Translations under genes and position numbers: made by a program
Notes under the pieces: generated by a model
What the model was told of the DNA's origin: nothing
Database searches by the model: none
What the model saw: the letters and a program-made list of their open reading frames with translations, nothing else
Shown here: positions 26,197 to 35,394 of the stretch, one piece after another
Layout: each line of letters starts with the position of its first letter
Position numbering within the stretch: the first letter of the stretch is position 1
DNA from: Roseomonas marmotae
GTDB lineage: Bacteria > Pseudomonadota > Alphaproteobacteria > Acetobacterales > Acetobacteraceae
Reading direction: 5' to 3'
Length of the DNA: 64,000 nt
NCBI RefSeq assembly: GCF_017654485.1
Contig: NZ_CP061091.1
Span: 2,796,501-2,860,500 of the forward strand

Positions 26197-26734
26197 CCAA
26201 GCATGGTGCGGCCTTCACGTCCGAATTGGGGTAGGGGTGACAGGCATATGCTGAAGACAACGATCCTTCTTTCGGCCAGACGCGGTCGTGCTGCTCCGTT
26301 TGTCACTTGGGCTCCCGCGAATGGCGCCCACTGCTCACCTGGCCGCCCGACCTCGCCACCACTTGTCCAGGCTGCCTAGCCGGGGCCGCGCATCCCGCCC
26401 TGGCACCGAGGCACCACCAATCGAGCGAGGCTGACCGGCACGGGACACGGATCGTGCCATATCAACTGTGCATTCGCGGTGCCTCAGAGGGGCGTGCAGA
26501 ATGACAGTGCCCGCTGGAGCATATCAGCAGGATGTTATGGAATGACCGCATGCCGTGAAGCCGCAGACTGGGGCCAGAGTTGGCTTCTTCGGTCACAATA
26601 GTTTCTCAGATTCGGGGCCAGGCGCGCCACACCTCCTGCCAGGATGCCCGGCGGGGAGCAGCCCCGTCACCACGCGGGACGCGACCATTGGCACCAGCTG
26701 GATATGGCCTCCGCATGCTCCGAGGATTTCTGCA
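26197..26734. other. Intergenic region ahead of the unknown four-gene module
   Basis: About 540 bases. The frame of the next gene stays open to 26555 but that upstream part is not protein-like. No inverted repeat or clear promoter was identified. The start of the module's transcription must lie here if its genes form an operon. Confidence 0.5.
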
Positions 26735-28456
26735 ATGCCCTTGATCCACAACCGTGCGAATGCGACCCGGTATCTCAAGCTAATCCTTGCCACGAAGGGA
26801 AAAGAGGCGGCAATCGGCTTCGGCTGCGGATGGCTCACGTCGAATGTCCCGCTGCTGCACGTCAAGCGCACGGCGAGCCCGGGAGGATTGGGCAACGAGC
26901 TCAAGAGCAGCGAATGGAAGGGCGACATCAAGCCGAACGGCAAGCCTGCGCCCAAGATCGCTGCCACCGGATTTCTGCAGCTCGAAGGTGAGACGCTGAT
27001 CATCCGCTGCCGGGGCAATGCCGGCCAAGCGCCTCGCCTGCTGCGCGACTACTTCGTACGGGGCTTCAAGTTGAAGCCAGCCTGGAGCAGCGTTTCGGTC
27101 CGCGAGCAGACCGATGCAGACGCCGCCCTGGCTTCGACCATGCCAGCCGAAGAGGAAGCCTTGCGCGCCGTCTCCGAGGAGGCGCTACGCCGGGCCCAGG
27201 ACCAGGCGGATGGGGGGGAGGACAGCGAGGAAGTCGTCCTGCAGGACACGCCGCCCGCAGAGCTGGAGGCTGCGGCTCCTGATCAGGCGGCCACCGCACC
27301 GGCCGAGGAACCAGCTACGGCCAGCACCACAGAAGCGGCGGAGGAGGCGTCAACAGAAGCGGTGGGTGCTGAGCCGGACGGCCCAGGGTTGACGCCCGGT
27401 CTGGCGGCGGGCGTCGCAAGCCAAGCCGCCCGCATCTCCGATCACGTCCAACAGCTGGCGCCGAAAATCGGTCTCGCAGTTGAGGCTGAAGGGCAAGATA
27501 TCGCAGACAAGATCTCGAACTGGCTGGAAAGCGCGGTCGCAGCAGCCCCTCCCGGCGAGCAGGAAAGAACGCTGGAGAATCTCAGCGTCCGGCTGCTGCT
27601 GATGCTGTCCTATACGGACAATCTGCGGACGCTGATCACTAATGAGGCGCCGGAAAAGAAGGCGAAACGCGGTGCGGGCCGCCCATCCCGGGCCAGAGAT
27701 GCCGGAACCAAGCGGCTGATCCGGCTGGAGGACATCGCGGATGGGCCGATGACCGCCGAAGAACTGACCGACCTGCTCTATCACGAGGCCCTCACTCTTG
27801 CCGAATTGAAGCCTTTCCCCTTCGACCTGGCTGGATACAGCAAGGCGAAGCTGCGTGAGCATGTCGGCAGCATGTGGCAGGAGGGGCTGACCGGAACGGC
27901 GCTGCTTCAGCAGGCGGAGAAGGTGCGCAAGAACATGCAGGGCCTTTTCCGCACGGATAAGGGGATCGCGGTGGCGCTCGGGTTGCAGCCATCAGCCCGG
28001 CAAACGCAGGAACAGGCTCTGGCGGCCCTCGCTGCGCGCATCGCGACACGCTGGTCCATCATGCAGAACGAAGCCACGGCCTCTCTGGAGTCCCTTAAGC
28101 TGAAAGCCGATGCGGAGCTGAAGGAGGTGGACCAAGACTACAGCGTCGGGGCCCTCGGCGGCACCTGGAATGATCCCGATGCCGCCGTATCCAGGCTGGT
28201 TACCGGCGATCTCGACCACCTCATCGCCGATATTGCCTCAGGCATCAGAGAAGGCCGCGAAGCCGCCGTCGCATCGGCCGAGAAGATGGTCGCCGACCGC
28301 ACAGCCCTGGTGGAAAGCGACCCCATGCTTCGCCTGCTGGACGAGGCGCCCTTCGCCGACGGTGCCGGCCTGCGCGATACAGCAATTGCGACGCTCGGGC
28401 AGATTTCTGCCATGCTGGCAAACCTGCGCAGCGCCGCTTCGCTCCAAGCCGCGTAG
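26735..28456 (+). CDS. Uncharacterised 573-residue protein, first gene of the unknown module
   Basis: Starts at 26735 with CGAGG nine bases upstream. Residues 1-130 look like a compact folded domain (RYLKLILATKGKEAAIGFGCGW, then VKRTASPGG and RGNAGQAPRLLRDYFVRGFKLKPAW). Residues 140-240 are an Ala/Glu-rich, low-complexity linker. Residues 250-570 are helical, with KKAKRGAGRPSRARD, a basic GRP segment that could bind DNA in an AT-hook-like way, and MTAEELTDLLYHEALTLAELKPF. No signal peptide or membrane segment. I do not recognise a family. It is co-directional with the next three genes, with gaps under 100 bases. Confidence 0.75.
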   Translation: MPLIHNRANATRYLKLILATKGKEAAIGFGCGWLTSNVPLLHVKRTASPGGLGNELKSSEWKGDIKPNGKPAPKIAATGFLQLEGETLIIRCRGNAGQAPRLLRDYFVRGFKLKPAWSSVSVREQTDADAALASTMPAEEEALRAVSEEALRRAQDQADGGEDSEEVVLQDTPPAELEAAAPDQAATAPAEEPATASTTEAAEEASTEAVGAEPDGPGLTPGLAAGVASQAARISDHVQQLAPKIGLAVEAEGQDIADKISNWLESAVAAAPPGEQERTLENLSVRLLLMLSYTDNLRTLITNEAPEKKAKRGAGRPSRARDAGTKRLIRLEDIADGPMTAEELTDLLYHEALTLAELKPFPFDLAGYSKAKLREHVGSMWQEGLTGTALLQQAEKVRKNMQGLFRTDKGIAVALGLQPSARQTQEQALAALAARIATRWSIMQNEATASLESLKLKADAELKEVDQDYSVGALGGTWNDPDAAVSRLVTGDLDHLIADIASGIREGREAAVASAEKMVADRTALVESDPMLRLLDEAPFADGAGLRDTAIATLGQISAMLANLRSAASLQAA

Positions 28457-28553
28457 CCATGCTGCAGGTGCGCCGTGACCGTACCCAGCCACATCCTGAC
28501 GGTTCTTTAGATATGACCGGGAGGGCAGAGGAACAATCGGTGACCAGATCCAG

Positions 28554-29369
28554 TTGCTATTCAAAGTTGTCACGCCGTATGGCTCGATAGCTGTTGAGGA
28601 TCATCGTGGAAATGGAACGCCGATTCTGCTGATTCACGGTAACTCCTCCTGCCGCGGCGTCTTCCTCCGGCAGACCCAAAGCACGCTTGCCGAAAGCCAC
28701 CGTCTCATTGCCATCGACCTGCCAGGGCACGGTCAGTCAGATGACGCGCCTGACCCCGTTAACGGTTACACGCGGCCGGGACTCGCAGATAGCATCATTG
28801 AACTCCTGACGGTGCTTGATATCGGCGAAGTCATCCGCATGGGGTGGTCGCTGGGTGGGCACATCGGCATCGAGATGCTCTCTCGCTTCAATGGAGTGAA
28901 AGGACTCATCATCACCGGCACGCCGCCAGACCGGCACGGTGGCATGGCAGAGGGATTTGTTGCCCTGCCCCAAACAGGCCTGGCAGGCCGCAGGGATCTG
29001 TCCGAAGCAGAGATCGATGATTTTGCACGCATGATGTTCGGAGAGCCGGTTGAGCCATTTCTGCGCGATGCCATACGCCGCGCTGATGGACATTGCCGGC
29101 AACGCCTCTTTGAGGCCGCACGAGCGGGATATGGAGTTGACCAGCGCCTCGCGCTTGAGAACACTTCGGTGCCCGTTGCCGTCATCAATGGCGATGGCGA
29201 TCCCTTGATCAAGCTGGATTATATCGATGGCGCTGCCCATGCGAGGCTTTGGCAAGGGAGGTGCCACCGCCTGAGTGGCGTTGGTCATGCCGCCTTCTGG
29301 CACGCGGCGGATGAGTTCAACTCCATGCTCTTTCGCTTTGCACGGAACGTTGAATCCAAGGCCGTGTAG
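28554..29369 (+). CDS. Alpha/beta hydrolase
   Basis: 271 residues from a TTG at 28554; the frame has no ATG or GTG upstream, and the only purine-rich stretch (GAGGGCAGAGGAA) is about 20 bases away, so the true start is uncertain. The fold is clear: PILLIHGNSSCRGVF (oxyanion), AIDLPGHGQSDDAP, nucleophile elbow GWSLGGHIGIEML, acid in INGDGDPL and His in SGVGHAAFWH. Soluble; substrate unknown. It is third-party to the helical proteins around it but shares strand and close spacing, so it may be the catalytic part of the same module. Confidence 0.82.
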   Translation: MLFKVVTPYGSIAVEDHRGNGTPILLIHGNSSCRGVFLRQTQSTLAESHRLIAIDLPGHGQSDDAPDPVNGYTRPGLADSIIELLTVLDIGEVIRMGWSLGGHIGIEMLSRFNGVKGLIITGTPPDRHGGMAEGFVALPQTGLAGRRDLSEAEIDDFARMMFGEPVEPFLRDAIRRADGHCRQRLFEAARAGYGVDQRLALENTSVPVAVINGDGDPLIKLDYIDGAAHARLWQGRCHRLSGVGHAAFWHAADEFNSMLFRFARNVESKAV

Positions 29370-29457
29370 TCGCGCAGAGGGAAGTCGAAGGATGCAACAG
29401 GCCTGTCGTCGGACTCAATAGCATGATCACCCCCCATCTGATCCCGGGAACGAAACT

Positions 29458-30195
29458 ATGCCGGCTGCAGTGAGTAACATGCTGGAGAAGAAACGTTGGC
29501 TGAGCGAGGTGCTCGGCGTCAGATTCCCGCGACCGGCTGCCGGGGATCCGGCCGCCGCGGCCGTCATGGACCTGATGGACAGCGTCATGGCGGACCTCCC
29601 TGCGCTGCGGCAGCGCGACGCCGATCTGGCGGCACGGATCGAGACGGTTCTCGCGACGGCCCGTGCCGAGCTCGGAGGGGGTGCCGCCGACCGCGCGCTG
29701 CGGCTCCTGGATGGAGCCAGCAAGGCCATCGCCAACTCCGCCGCACAGGCCCGCGCCAGGGACGTGGCGGCGGCGATGCCCGAAGGCACGGTCGGCCGCG
29801 CCGTCGACGGATTGGAGGCAGCCCGGCGACGCTGGGCGACGGCGCGCCTGCGCTCCATCGACGGTCTCAACGCACTAACAGGAGTGTTGCGCCAACAAGA
29901 GGACCCCGACCTGCACGACATCGCCGACCGCATTGATGGCATCGTCACACGTCTACCGGACGCGCTGGACAATGCCCTTGCCGCACTCGCCGCAACGATG
30001 GCGGCGGCGGGGAGCGATCCGGCGCCGTTGCGGCGCCGTGTCGAGGCGCTGCTGAGCACGGCGTCCGCTTTGCTGCACGACGATGCGACCGCACTCGCGG
30101 CGTGCGAAGCCAACCCCTGGGGCATCGCCGTCGCGCTGCGTGTGCCGCTCGCGGATGCTATCGCCGACGTCCAGGACGCGCTGCGGGCCATTTGA
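29458..30195 (+). CDS. Uncharacterised helical protein with WLxxVxGxRxP start
   Basis: 245 residues, Ala/Leu/Arg-rich and almost wholly helical. Near the N-terminus it reads KKRWLSEVLGVRFPRP, which closely resembles EWLQQVAGIRIPGR in the protein at 5521-6021. The rest (ALRQRDADLAARIETVLATARAEL, DRALRLLDGASKAI, and DVQDALRAI at the end) looks like a helical bundle. No membrane segment or signal. It ends 45 bases before the 1298-residue gene, so the two are surely co-expressed. It could be an adaptor or chaperone for the large protein. A second possible start is the Met at 29479. Confidence 0.72.
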   Translation: MPAAVSNMLEKKRWLSEVLGVRFPRPAAGDPAAAAVMDLMDSVMADLPALRQRDADLAARIETVLATARAELGGGAADRALRLLDGASKAIANSAAQARARDVAAAMPEGTVGRAVDGLEAARRRWATARLRSIDGLNALTGVLRQQEDPDLHDIADRIDGIVTRLPDALDNALAALAATMAAAGSDPAPLRRRVEALLSTASALLHDDATALAACEANPWGIAVALRVPLADAIADVQDALRAI

Positions 30196-30240
30196 TCCAG
30201 GCGCACGCCCCGTGCTGCCGTCTCGCTGGAGGAAGCTGGC

Positions 30241-33200
30241 ATGCCCAGTGACGTGGATATCAAGGAATGGATAGTGAGGTGGGGCTACAACCCGCTGCCC
30301 GAGCACTCTCCGGTGCCGCGCAGCGTGCGCAGCGTGCGCAGCGCGGCCGGGGACCTGCAAGGCGTTGATACCCCCCAGCACGCTGATGCCACGCTCGCCA
30401 AGCCGCTGGCGCGGTCGATCGCCGACCGCATGCGGAATCGGTGGGCCATCGACCGCACCGCCACGTTCGACCAGATCTCCGGCGTCGCCACCTCGCGCGC
30501 TCGCCAGAAAGAACTCGCCAGCATCGCCGGCGACAAGCACCCCCTGGTCATCACCTACGGCCTGCGCACGATCACCGACCTCACGCCGGCGGCAGACCGC
30601 GCCGGAATTCGCATCGACAGCGATTTCAGCTCGCCTTACAGCCGCGACGAGCTTGACTTGCACGATAAGAAGGACAAGCCGGTCGAAACAGCGTTCCGGA
30701 AGGTCTATGAGAAATACAAAGGTCCCGAGTTGCCAGAGTACGACGAGAACCGCGTGTTCTTCGTCAATTCGGGCAGGGTCTTGGACAAGCTCACGGCCGT
30801 CGGCGGTGCGGACTGGACGGCGCCCGATGGCACGAAGGTGCTCGGCGACGACCACAAAGCGAGCTGCCACTTCGTTCGGGAGGGGTTCCACGCCCTGATC
30901 ATTGATCCGCCGTTCGGGAGAAAGGAGGAGAATCGGCGCAAAGCCTTGTCGGGCAACCTGCTGCCCGGCACAGGCGCCACGCCCTCGACCTACAAGATCG
31001 TCCGCTTGCTCTTCCCAGAGGGATCCGATCCACTCGAGGATACCAGGCTGCGGGATGAGGATGCCGATACGGACGCCCAATCCAAAGCGCTCGCCGCGTC
31101 CGAGAACCTCACGCGCCTGGAGGCGCTGCCTCGTGATCACCCGATGGAGACCATCGCTGGCGCCGCGGCGAAGATGGTGAGGGGGCTTGAGAGGGCGCTA
31201 GACTCGGTTTCCCCGGAGCGCGCCGAGAAATGCAGGCACAACAGGCTGATCGCGGCGGCGCTCAAGCAGATCGAGCAGCTCATGGCGACCATGCCGTCCT
31301 ACATGGACGACATCCCGCGCTTCTCGCGCCTGTTCGACCTTCTGGTCGATGAGGTCTACCTGGCGCTCGCCGTGGCCAAGCCGTACACGCTGGCGAGCTA
31401 CCAGGCAGCCGCGGCCGGTGCCCTCGCGCGGCGCGCACCGACGCTGAATACGCTGGAGGAGGAGGGCGTCACCGTCGATACCTTCCTGCTCTCCAGCGGC
31501 ATGGACACGATGGCGTCTGCCACCCTTGCGGCCAAGGCGGCGCTTGGAGATCGCGGCGGTAAGGTGAACCTCATGGAGTCCATGACGAAGGCGAACCGCA
31601 AGAAACGCGGCGCGAACTACTTCGAGGTCCAGACCAACATGTTCGGCGAGGACGCGATCGACAGCGTGGGCCCCCTGATCATGGGCACGCTCAATCCGTC
31701 CACGCCGACGCAGCAGATGACGCCTGGTGCCAAGCAGGAATGGGATGTTCAGGCCCTGATAGACGGCATCAACGCCCGTCTCGATGCGCCTCCTTTGCCT
31801 GCCACGCCCGAAAACCCGTCCATAGCCATCATCGACATCACCGTCGAGAAGGGCGCGGAGCAGGAAGCCGAGCTGGAGCAGATCATCAAGGCCTTCGACG
31901 AGAAACTTGCCGAGGGATCGCTCCAGATCGTGCTGTGCAAGAGCTATCAGAAGTTTCCGAGCCTCGGCAGCGGCAAGGCGATGGCCGGCGGTGTCAGCCT
32001 CATCGGCAAGGCCGGGCCGACACGGGACGGGCTCGCCACCAGCCTGAAAGAAACGCAGGACGCGGAAAAGGTGATGGACGGCGATGAGGCGCAACTGGTT
32101 GTCCATTTCGTCACCCATGAGGATGAGATGGAACGCCCGATGCTGGCCCGCGCGGCCAAGAACGCTGATTTCGTGCGCAAGATTCTGGGCGATCTGGGCG
32201 GCGAGAGATTCCTGTATGCCGAGGGTCTTCCTTTCTTGGCGATCCCCGACGATCAGATTCAGTTCGGCAGTCCGGCCGGCAAGATCGAGCCGGGAACGCT
32301 GCTGCAAGACATGGGCTTGGAGAACCGCTTCAGCTTCGGCTTCCAGAATTCGAGCTGCCTGCCCTTCCCTAAAGGTGTGCGCATCGCCGTCGGCCAGGAG
32401 AGCGAGGCCGAGCTGACGGAGAAGTTCTTCGCCCCGTTGCGCCTGATCGGAGAGCATGCCAGGTCCCCCACCCTCGTGACGCCGGAACGTCTCGCGGAGA
32501 TCGCCGGGGATGCCGCCACCATGGCCTGCCGCGAACTTGCAGACCGCCTGCGCGCCGTGGACAGAACCGACCCCAAGGCGGAAGCGCGGTGGCGGATCGA
32601 CATCGTGGCGAAGCTGCTGGCAGCGGGTGCAATCAGCCGCGATCAGGTGGAATACGAACCGGGCATGTTCGATGACAAGGCCAAGATCGGCCTGGACGAA
32701 GGCGCCCCGGTCGCTGGCGACGTCAGGCGCGTGCTTACGGAGGACAATCCGAACGCCATCAACGACCTGTTGTTGTCGCTGCTTGACAGCCTCGGTAATG
32801 GTTCGCTGCCGCCCGGTTTCGATCTGCCGGCGGATAAGCGGCTCGGCGTGCAACTCGCCCTGGTGACCCGTTACACGGGGGCGCTGGTCGATGACGGGCT
32901 GCGTCTGGACGATGTGGCGGCACGGCGGAAGGCGGCGGAGGCCGGAACGCCGCTGGTCGCGGAGACCGACAGCAACCTGCTGCATGCCAACATCCAGCGC
33001 GGCTGGCGGACGGAGCGCGCGATCGGCGTCGCACCGCAGGGCATGGAGGCGTCTAAGCTTCCGAACATCGTCGCAAGCTGTGCGCTGACGAGCGCAAGGT
33101 TGTTCAAGCATGACGAAGGGATGAAGTCCTTTGCCACGCTTGCTGATCTCTTGATCGAGAACGGCCTCGACCAGCTGAGCCCGGAAGCGCAGCAAGGAAT

Positions 33201-34137
33201 CCTGCGCCAACGTGCCGAGGCCGCGTTGCAGCTAGACTGCCAAAACACAACGGACACCGACGCCATTGACGCCGCAGTGGCGACGATCAAGCGCAGCGTC
33301 GGCAAGCTGCCTTATCGCGAGGGTGCCGCCGCCATACTGAAGGGCCCGGCGATCGCGGAGGTGGTGAATGGCTGGGGTGACTCACCAAAGGAAAGCGACA
33401 CCCTCGCACTGAACCGGATCATGGAGGCGATCGCCGCCCGCCTCGACCTTCAGGCCCGAGTGGACCTGCTGATGACGCTTCTTGACTCGGTGGAGGCGCA
33501 GAAGAAGCTTCCTGAACTGCAAATAGACATCGAGAAGTGCGAAGTGTCCATCAAGGAATCCACGAAAATAAAGAAGGAATACAAGAAGGCAAAAGACGAA
33601 TACACGGTCGATGATAACGGCGAGAAAATCCGGGTATCCGAAGAGTACGGTAATGCGCGTAAGGAGCTGAAACTATTGATGAAGGAGGCAAAGCCGAGCG
33701 ACGCCGAAGGCTCGGAAAGGCACAGAGCGAAAATTGCCGAAGCGAATAAGATAGTGGAAGACCTTAAGACTTTGATGGCTCACATGAAAGCGGAAGAAAA
33801 TTATAGAGCGATCATAGATGTCATCGAACAAGCGGACGGCCGCATCAAAGAAAAAGAGAGCCGCATCGAGGCACTGAAGGCGGAGCAGGACGCCATAACC
33901 TCGCTGCGCGCGCCCCCCACTATCCTCGTCCGGGCGCTCAAGGACGCGCTGGAAGCCGCGCTGGAGGCCGCGGGGAAGGAGCCGACCCTGGCCTCGGCGG
34001 GTCCGCTTGCCGCCACCAGGCTGGGAAGAGTGACGGGCGACACGGGCGGTCCGGCAGCCATGACGAAAGAGGAGTTGGAGGCGATCAGGGCATCATTCGA
34101 CATGGCAAAAGCCCGCATAGCCGCGCTCTCGCCGTGA
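30241..34137 (+). CDS. 1298-residue multidomain protein with a probable fold-type I PLP domain
   Basis: Starts behind a strong GGAGGAAG. Residues 1-330: unknown domain with a 9-base tandem repeat (RSVRSVRS). Residues about 410-720 fit fold-type I PLP enzymes: FLLSSGMDTMASATLAAK (cofactor-phosphate cup, Ser418-Ser419-Gly420), AIIDITVEKG (Asp532 for the pyridine nitrogen), KSYQKFPSLGSGKAMAGG (Lys571, or Lys567, as Schiff-base lysine) and NSSCLPFPKGVRIAVGQ. Residues 720-1070: helical, unknown. Residues about 1080-1220: charged coiled coil with visibly lower GC. This domain mix matches no protein I know. Partner of the 245-residue protein upstream. The PLP call is my inference from motif order. 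Confidence 0.8.
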   Translation: MPSDVDIKEWIVRWGYNPLPEHSPVPRSVRSVRSAAGDLQGVDTPQHADATLAKPLARSIADRMRNRWAIDRTATFDQISGVATSRARQKELASIAGDKHPLVITYGLRTITDLTPAADRAGIRIDSDFSSPYSRDELDLHDKKDKPVETAFRKVYEKYKGPELPEYDENRVFFVNSGRVLDKLTAVGGADWTAPDGTKVLGDDHKASCHFVREGFHALIIDPPFGRKEENRRKALSGNLLPGTGATPSTYKIVRLLFPEGSDPLEDTRLRDEDADTDAQSKALAASENLTRLEALPRDHPMETIAGAAAKMVRGLERALDSVSPERAEKCRHNRLIAAALKQIEQLMATMPSYMDDIPRFSRLFDLLVDEVYLALAVAKPYTLASYQAAAAGALARRAPTLNTLEEEGVTVDTFLLSSGMDTMASATLAAKAALGDRGGKVNLMESMTKANRKKRGANYFEVQTNMFGEDAIDSVGPLIMGTLNPSTPTQQMTPGAKQEWDVQALIDGINARLDAPPLPATPENPSIAIIDITVEKGAEQEAELEQIIKAFDEKLAEGSLQIVLCKSYQKFPSLGSGKAMAGGVSLIGKAGPTRDGLATSLKETQDAEKVMDGDEAQLVVHFVTHEDEMERPMLARAAKNADFVRKILGDLGGERFLYAEGLPFLAIPDDQIQFGSPAGKIEPGTLLQDMGLENRFSFGFQNSSCLPFPKGVRIAVGQESEAELTEKFFAPLRLIGEHARSPTLVTPERLAEIAGDAATMACRELADRLRAVDRTDPKAEARWRIDIVAKLLAAGAISRDQVEYEPGMFDDKAKIGLDEGAPVAGDVRRVLTEDNPNAINDLLLSLLDSLGNGSLPPGFDLPADKRLGVQLALVTRYTGALVDDGLRLDDVAARRKAAEAGTPLVAETDSNLLHANIQRGWRTERAIGVAPQGMEASKLPNIVASCALTSARLFKHDEGMKSFATLADLLIENGLDQLSPEAQQGILRQRAEAALQLDCQNTTDTDAIDAAVATIKRSVGKLPYREGAAAILKGPAIAEVVNGWGDSPKESDTLALNRIMEAIAARLDLQARVDLLMTLLDSVEAQKKLPELQIDIEKCEVSIKESTKIKKEYKKAKDEYTVDDNGEKIRVSEEYGNARKELKLLMKEAKPSDAEGSERHRAKIAEANKIVEDLKTLMAHMKAEENYRAIIDVIEQADGRIKEKESRIEALKAEQDAITSLRAPPTILVRALKDALEAALEAAGKEPTLASAGPLAATRLGRVTGDTGGPAAMTKEELEAIRASFDMAKARIAALSP

Positions 34138-34434
34138 GCGAGCGTGGCTTGGTTCGAGCAGCAGCAGCTTGCGGTCCGCGCCCGCGTCAACCCGCCCCGG
34201 CCTTCACGCGGCGATAGGAGCGGACGTCGATACATCACGGCGGACCTGCCCGCAGCGCCGCTGTTGACTTCGGCTGGACGAGTGGAGGGTTGCTCACCGG
34301 CCGGGGTGGCGGGATACCGGCATCCTGCCCGGTCCGGTGCGCTACGGCCCCGCTGTCGCCACCTGCCGCTACTGGGGAGACGATATGCGCTGCCCACTGT
34401 AAGTAGCCCTTCGCGTCCATTCCGGTGCGTACCG
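34138..34434. other. Intergenic region between the unknown module and egtD
   Basis: About 300 bases between two convergent genes. I see no gene, repeat or clear terminator in it. Confidence 0.5.
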
Positions 34435-35394
34435 TCAGCTCTCCAGCAGCGAGACGGAGAACATGTCGCCAGAGTCAGTCCAGGTGGCGGCTATCCGCCA
34501 TTCGGCGGCATCCGCCAGGGCGCGGAGCTGGTCAAGGCGATATTTATGGCTGCTCTCGGTGTGGATGCTTTCTCCGGCTTCGAAGCGAAAGACGCGGCCG
34601 GCCAACCGCACGGACTGGGCATGCCGCGCCACCAGATGCATCTCGATCCTGCTGGCCACGGCGTTCCAGCGCGCCTCATGCCGGAAGGCGTGAACGTCGA
34701 AATCCGCGCCTGCCTCGCAGTTGAGGCGAGTCAGCAGGTTCAGGTTGAAAGCCGCCGTTACCCCGGCGGCATCGTCATAGGCTGCCCGCAGCACCGGGAT
34801 TTCCTTCACCAGATCGGCACCCAGCAGCATGCGCGCCCCGGCCCTCAGGCTGGTGCGGGCGCGGCGCAGGAAGGCGATGGCTTCCGCCGGCTCAAAATTC
34901 CCGATGGTTGAGCCAGGAAAGAAGCCGAGATGCGTGGTGCTGCCCTCGGCCCGCCCGGCGAGGTCGAAAGGGCAGGTGAAATCGGCTACCACCGGGCGCA
35001 CGCGCAGCGTGGGGAAGGCCTCCGCGACGCGGGAGGCCGCGGCGGCGAGCCATTCCGGCGCGATGTCCACAGGCAGGTAGACCGCCGGGGCGTTCAACTG
35101 CCGGAGCAACTGCACGGCCTTGGCACCGTCACCCGGGCCGAACTCCACCACCGCCGCACCGGGCCCGACCGCGCGGGCGATCTCCGGCCCACATTCCTCC
35201 AGAATCCCAACCTCGGTCCGCGTCGGGTAGTATTCCGGCAGGCCGGTGATCGCCTCGAAGAGCCGCGTGCCTTCGGCGTCGTAGAGCCACTTGCAGGGCA
35301 GCGTCTTGCGGGCGGCGGAAAGGCCGGCCAGGGCATCGGCCACCAGGGCGGCGCGCTGCGCCTCGGCCGGGTCGCGGGACAAGGCGCCATTCAT
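34435..35394 (-). CDS. egtD: L-histidine N(alpha)-methyltransferase
   Basis: 319 residues from the ATG at 35394, which overlaps the egtB stop by 4 bases; the frame stays open upstream inside egtB. EgtD trimethylates histidine to hercynine with SAM, the first step of ergothioneine synthesis. Visible marks are CKWLYDAEGTRLFEAITGLPEYYPTRTE, the SAM loop VVEFGPGDGAKAVQLL, FFPGSTIGNFEP and the C-terminal FRFEAGESIHTESSHKY. With EgtB it forms a two-gene operon. EgtC, EgtA and EgtE are not here. Confidence 0.94.
   Translation of the reverse strand: MNGALSRDPAEAQRAALVADALAGLSAARKTLPCKWLYDAEGTRLFEAITGLPEYYPTRTEVGILEECGPEIARAVGPGAAVVEFGPGDGAKAVQLLRQLNAPAVYLPVDIAPEWLAAAASRVAEAFPTLRVRPVVADFTCPFDLAGRAEGSTTHLGFFPGSTIGNFEPAEAIAFLRRARTSLRAGARMLLGADLVKEIPVLRAAYDDAAGVTAAFNLNLLTRLNCEAGADFDVHAFRHEARWNAVASRIEMHLVARHAQSVRLAGRVFRFEAGESIHTESSHKYRLDQLRALADAAEWRIAATWTDSGDMFSVSLLES

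Noticed and set aside
30320..30350. Tandem 9-base repeat (gcgcagcgt) as a regulatory or recombination element
   Set aside because: It is in frame inside the coding region and simply gives RSVRSVRS.
31198..33210. 670-aa frame antisense to the 1298-aa gene
   Set aside because: No domain or ribosome binding site; the plus-strand gene has a strong GGAGGAAG site and motif-bearing product.
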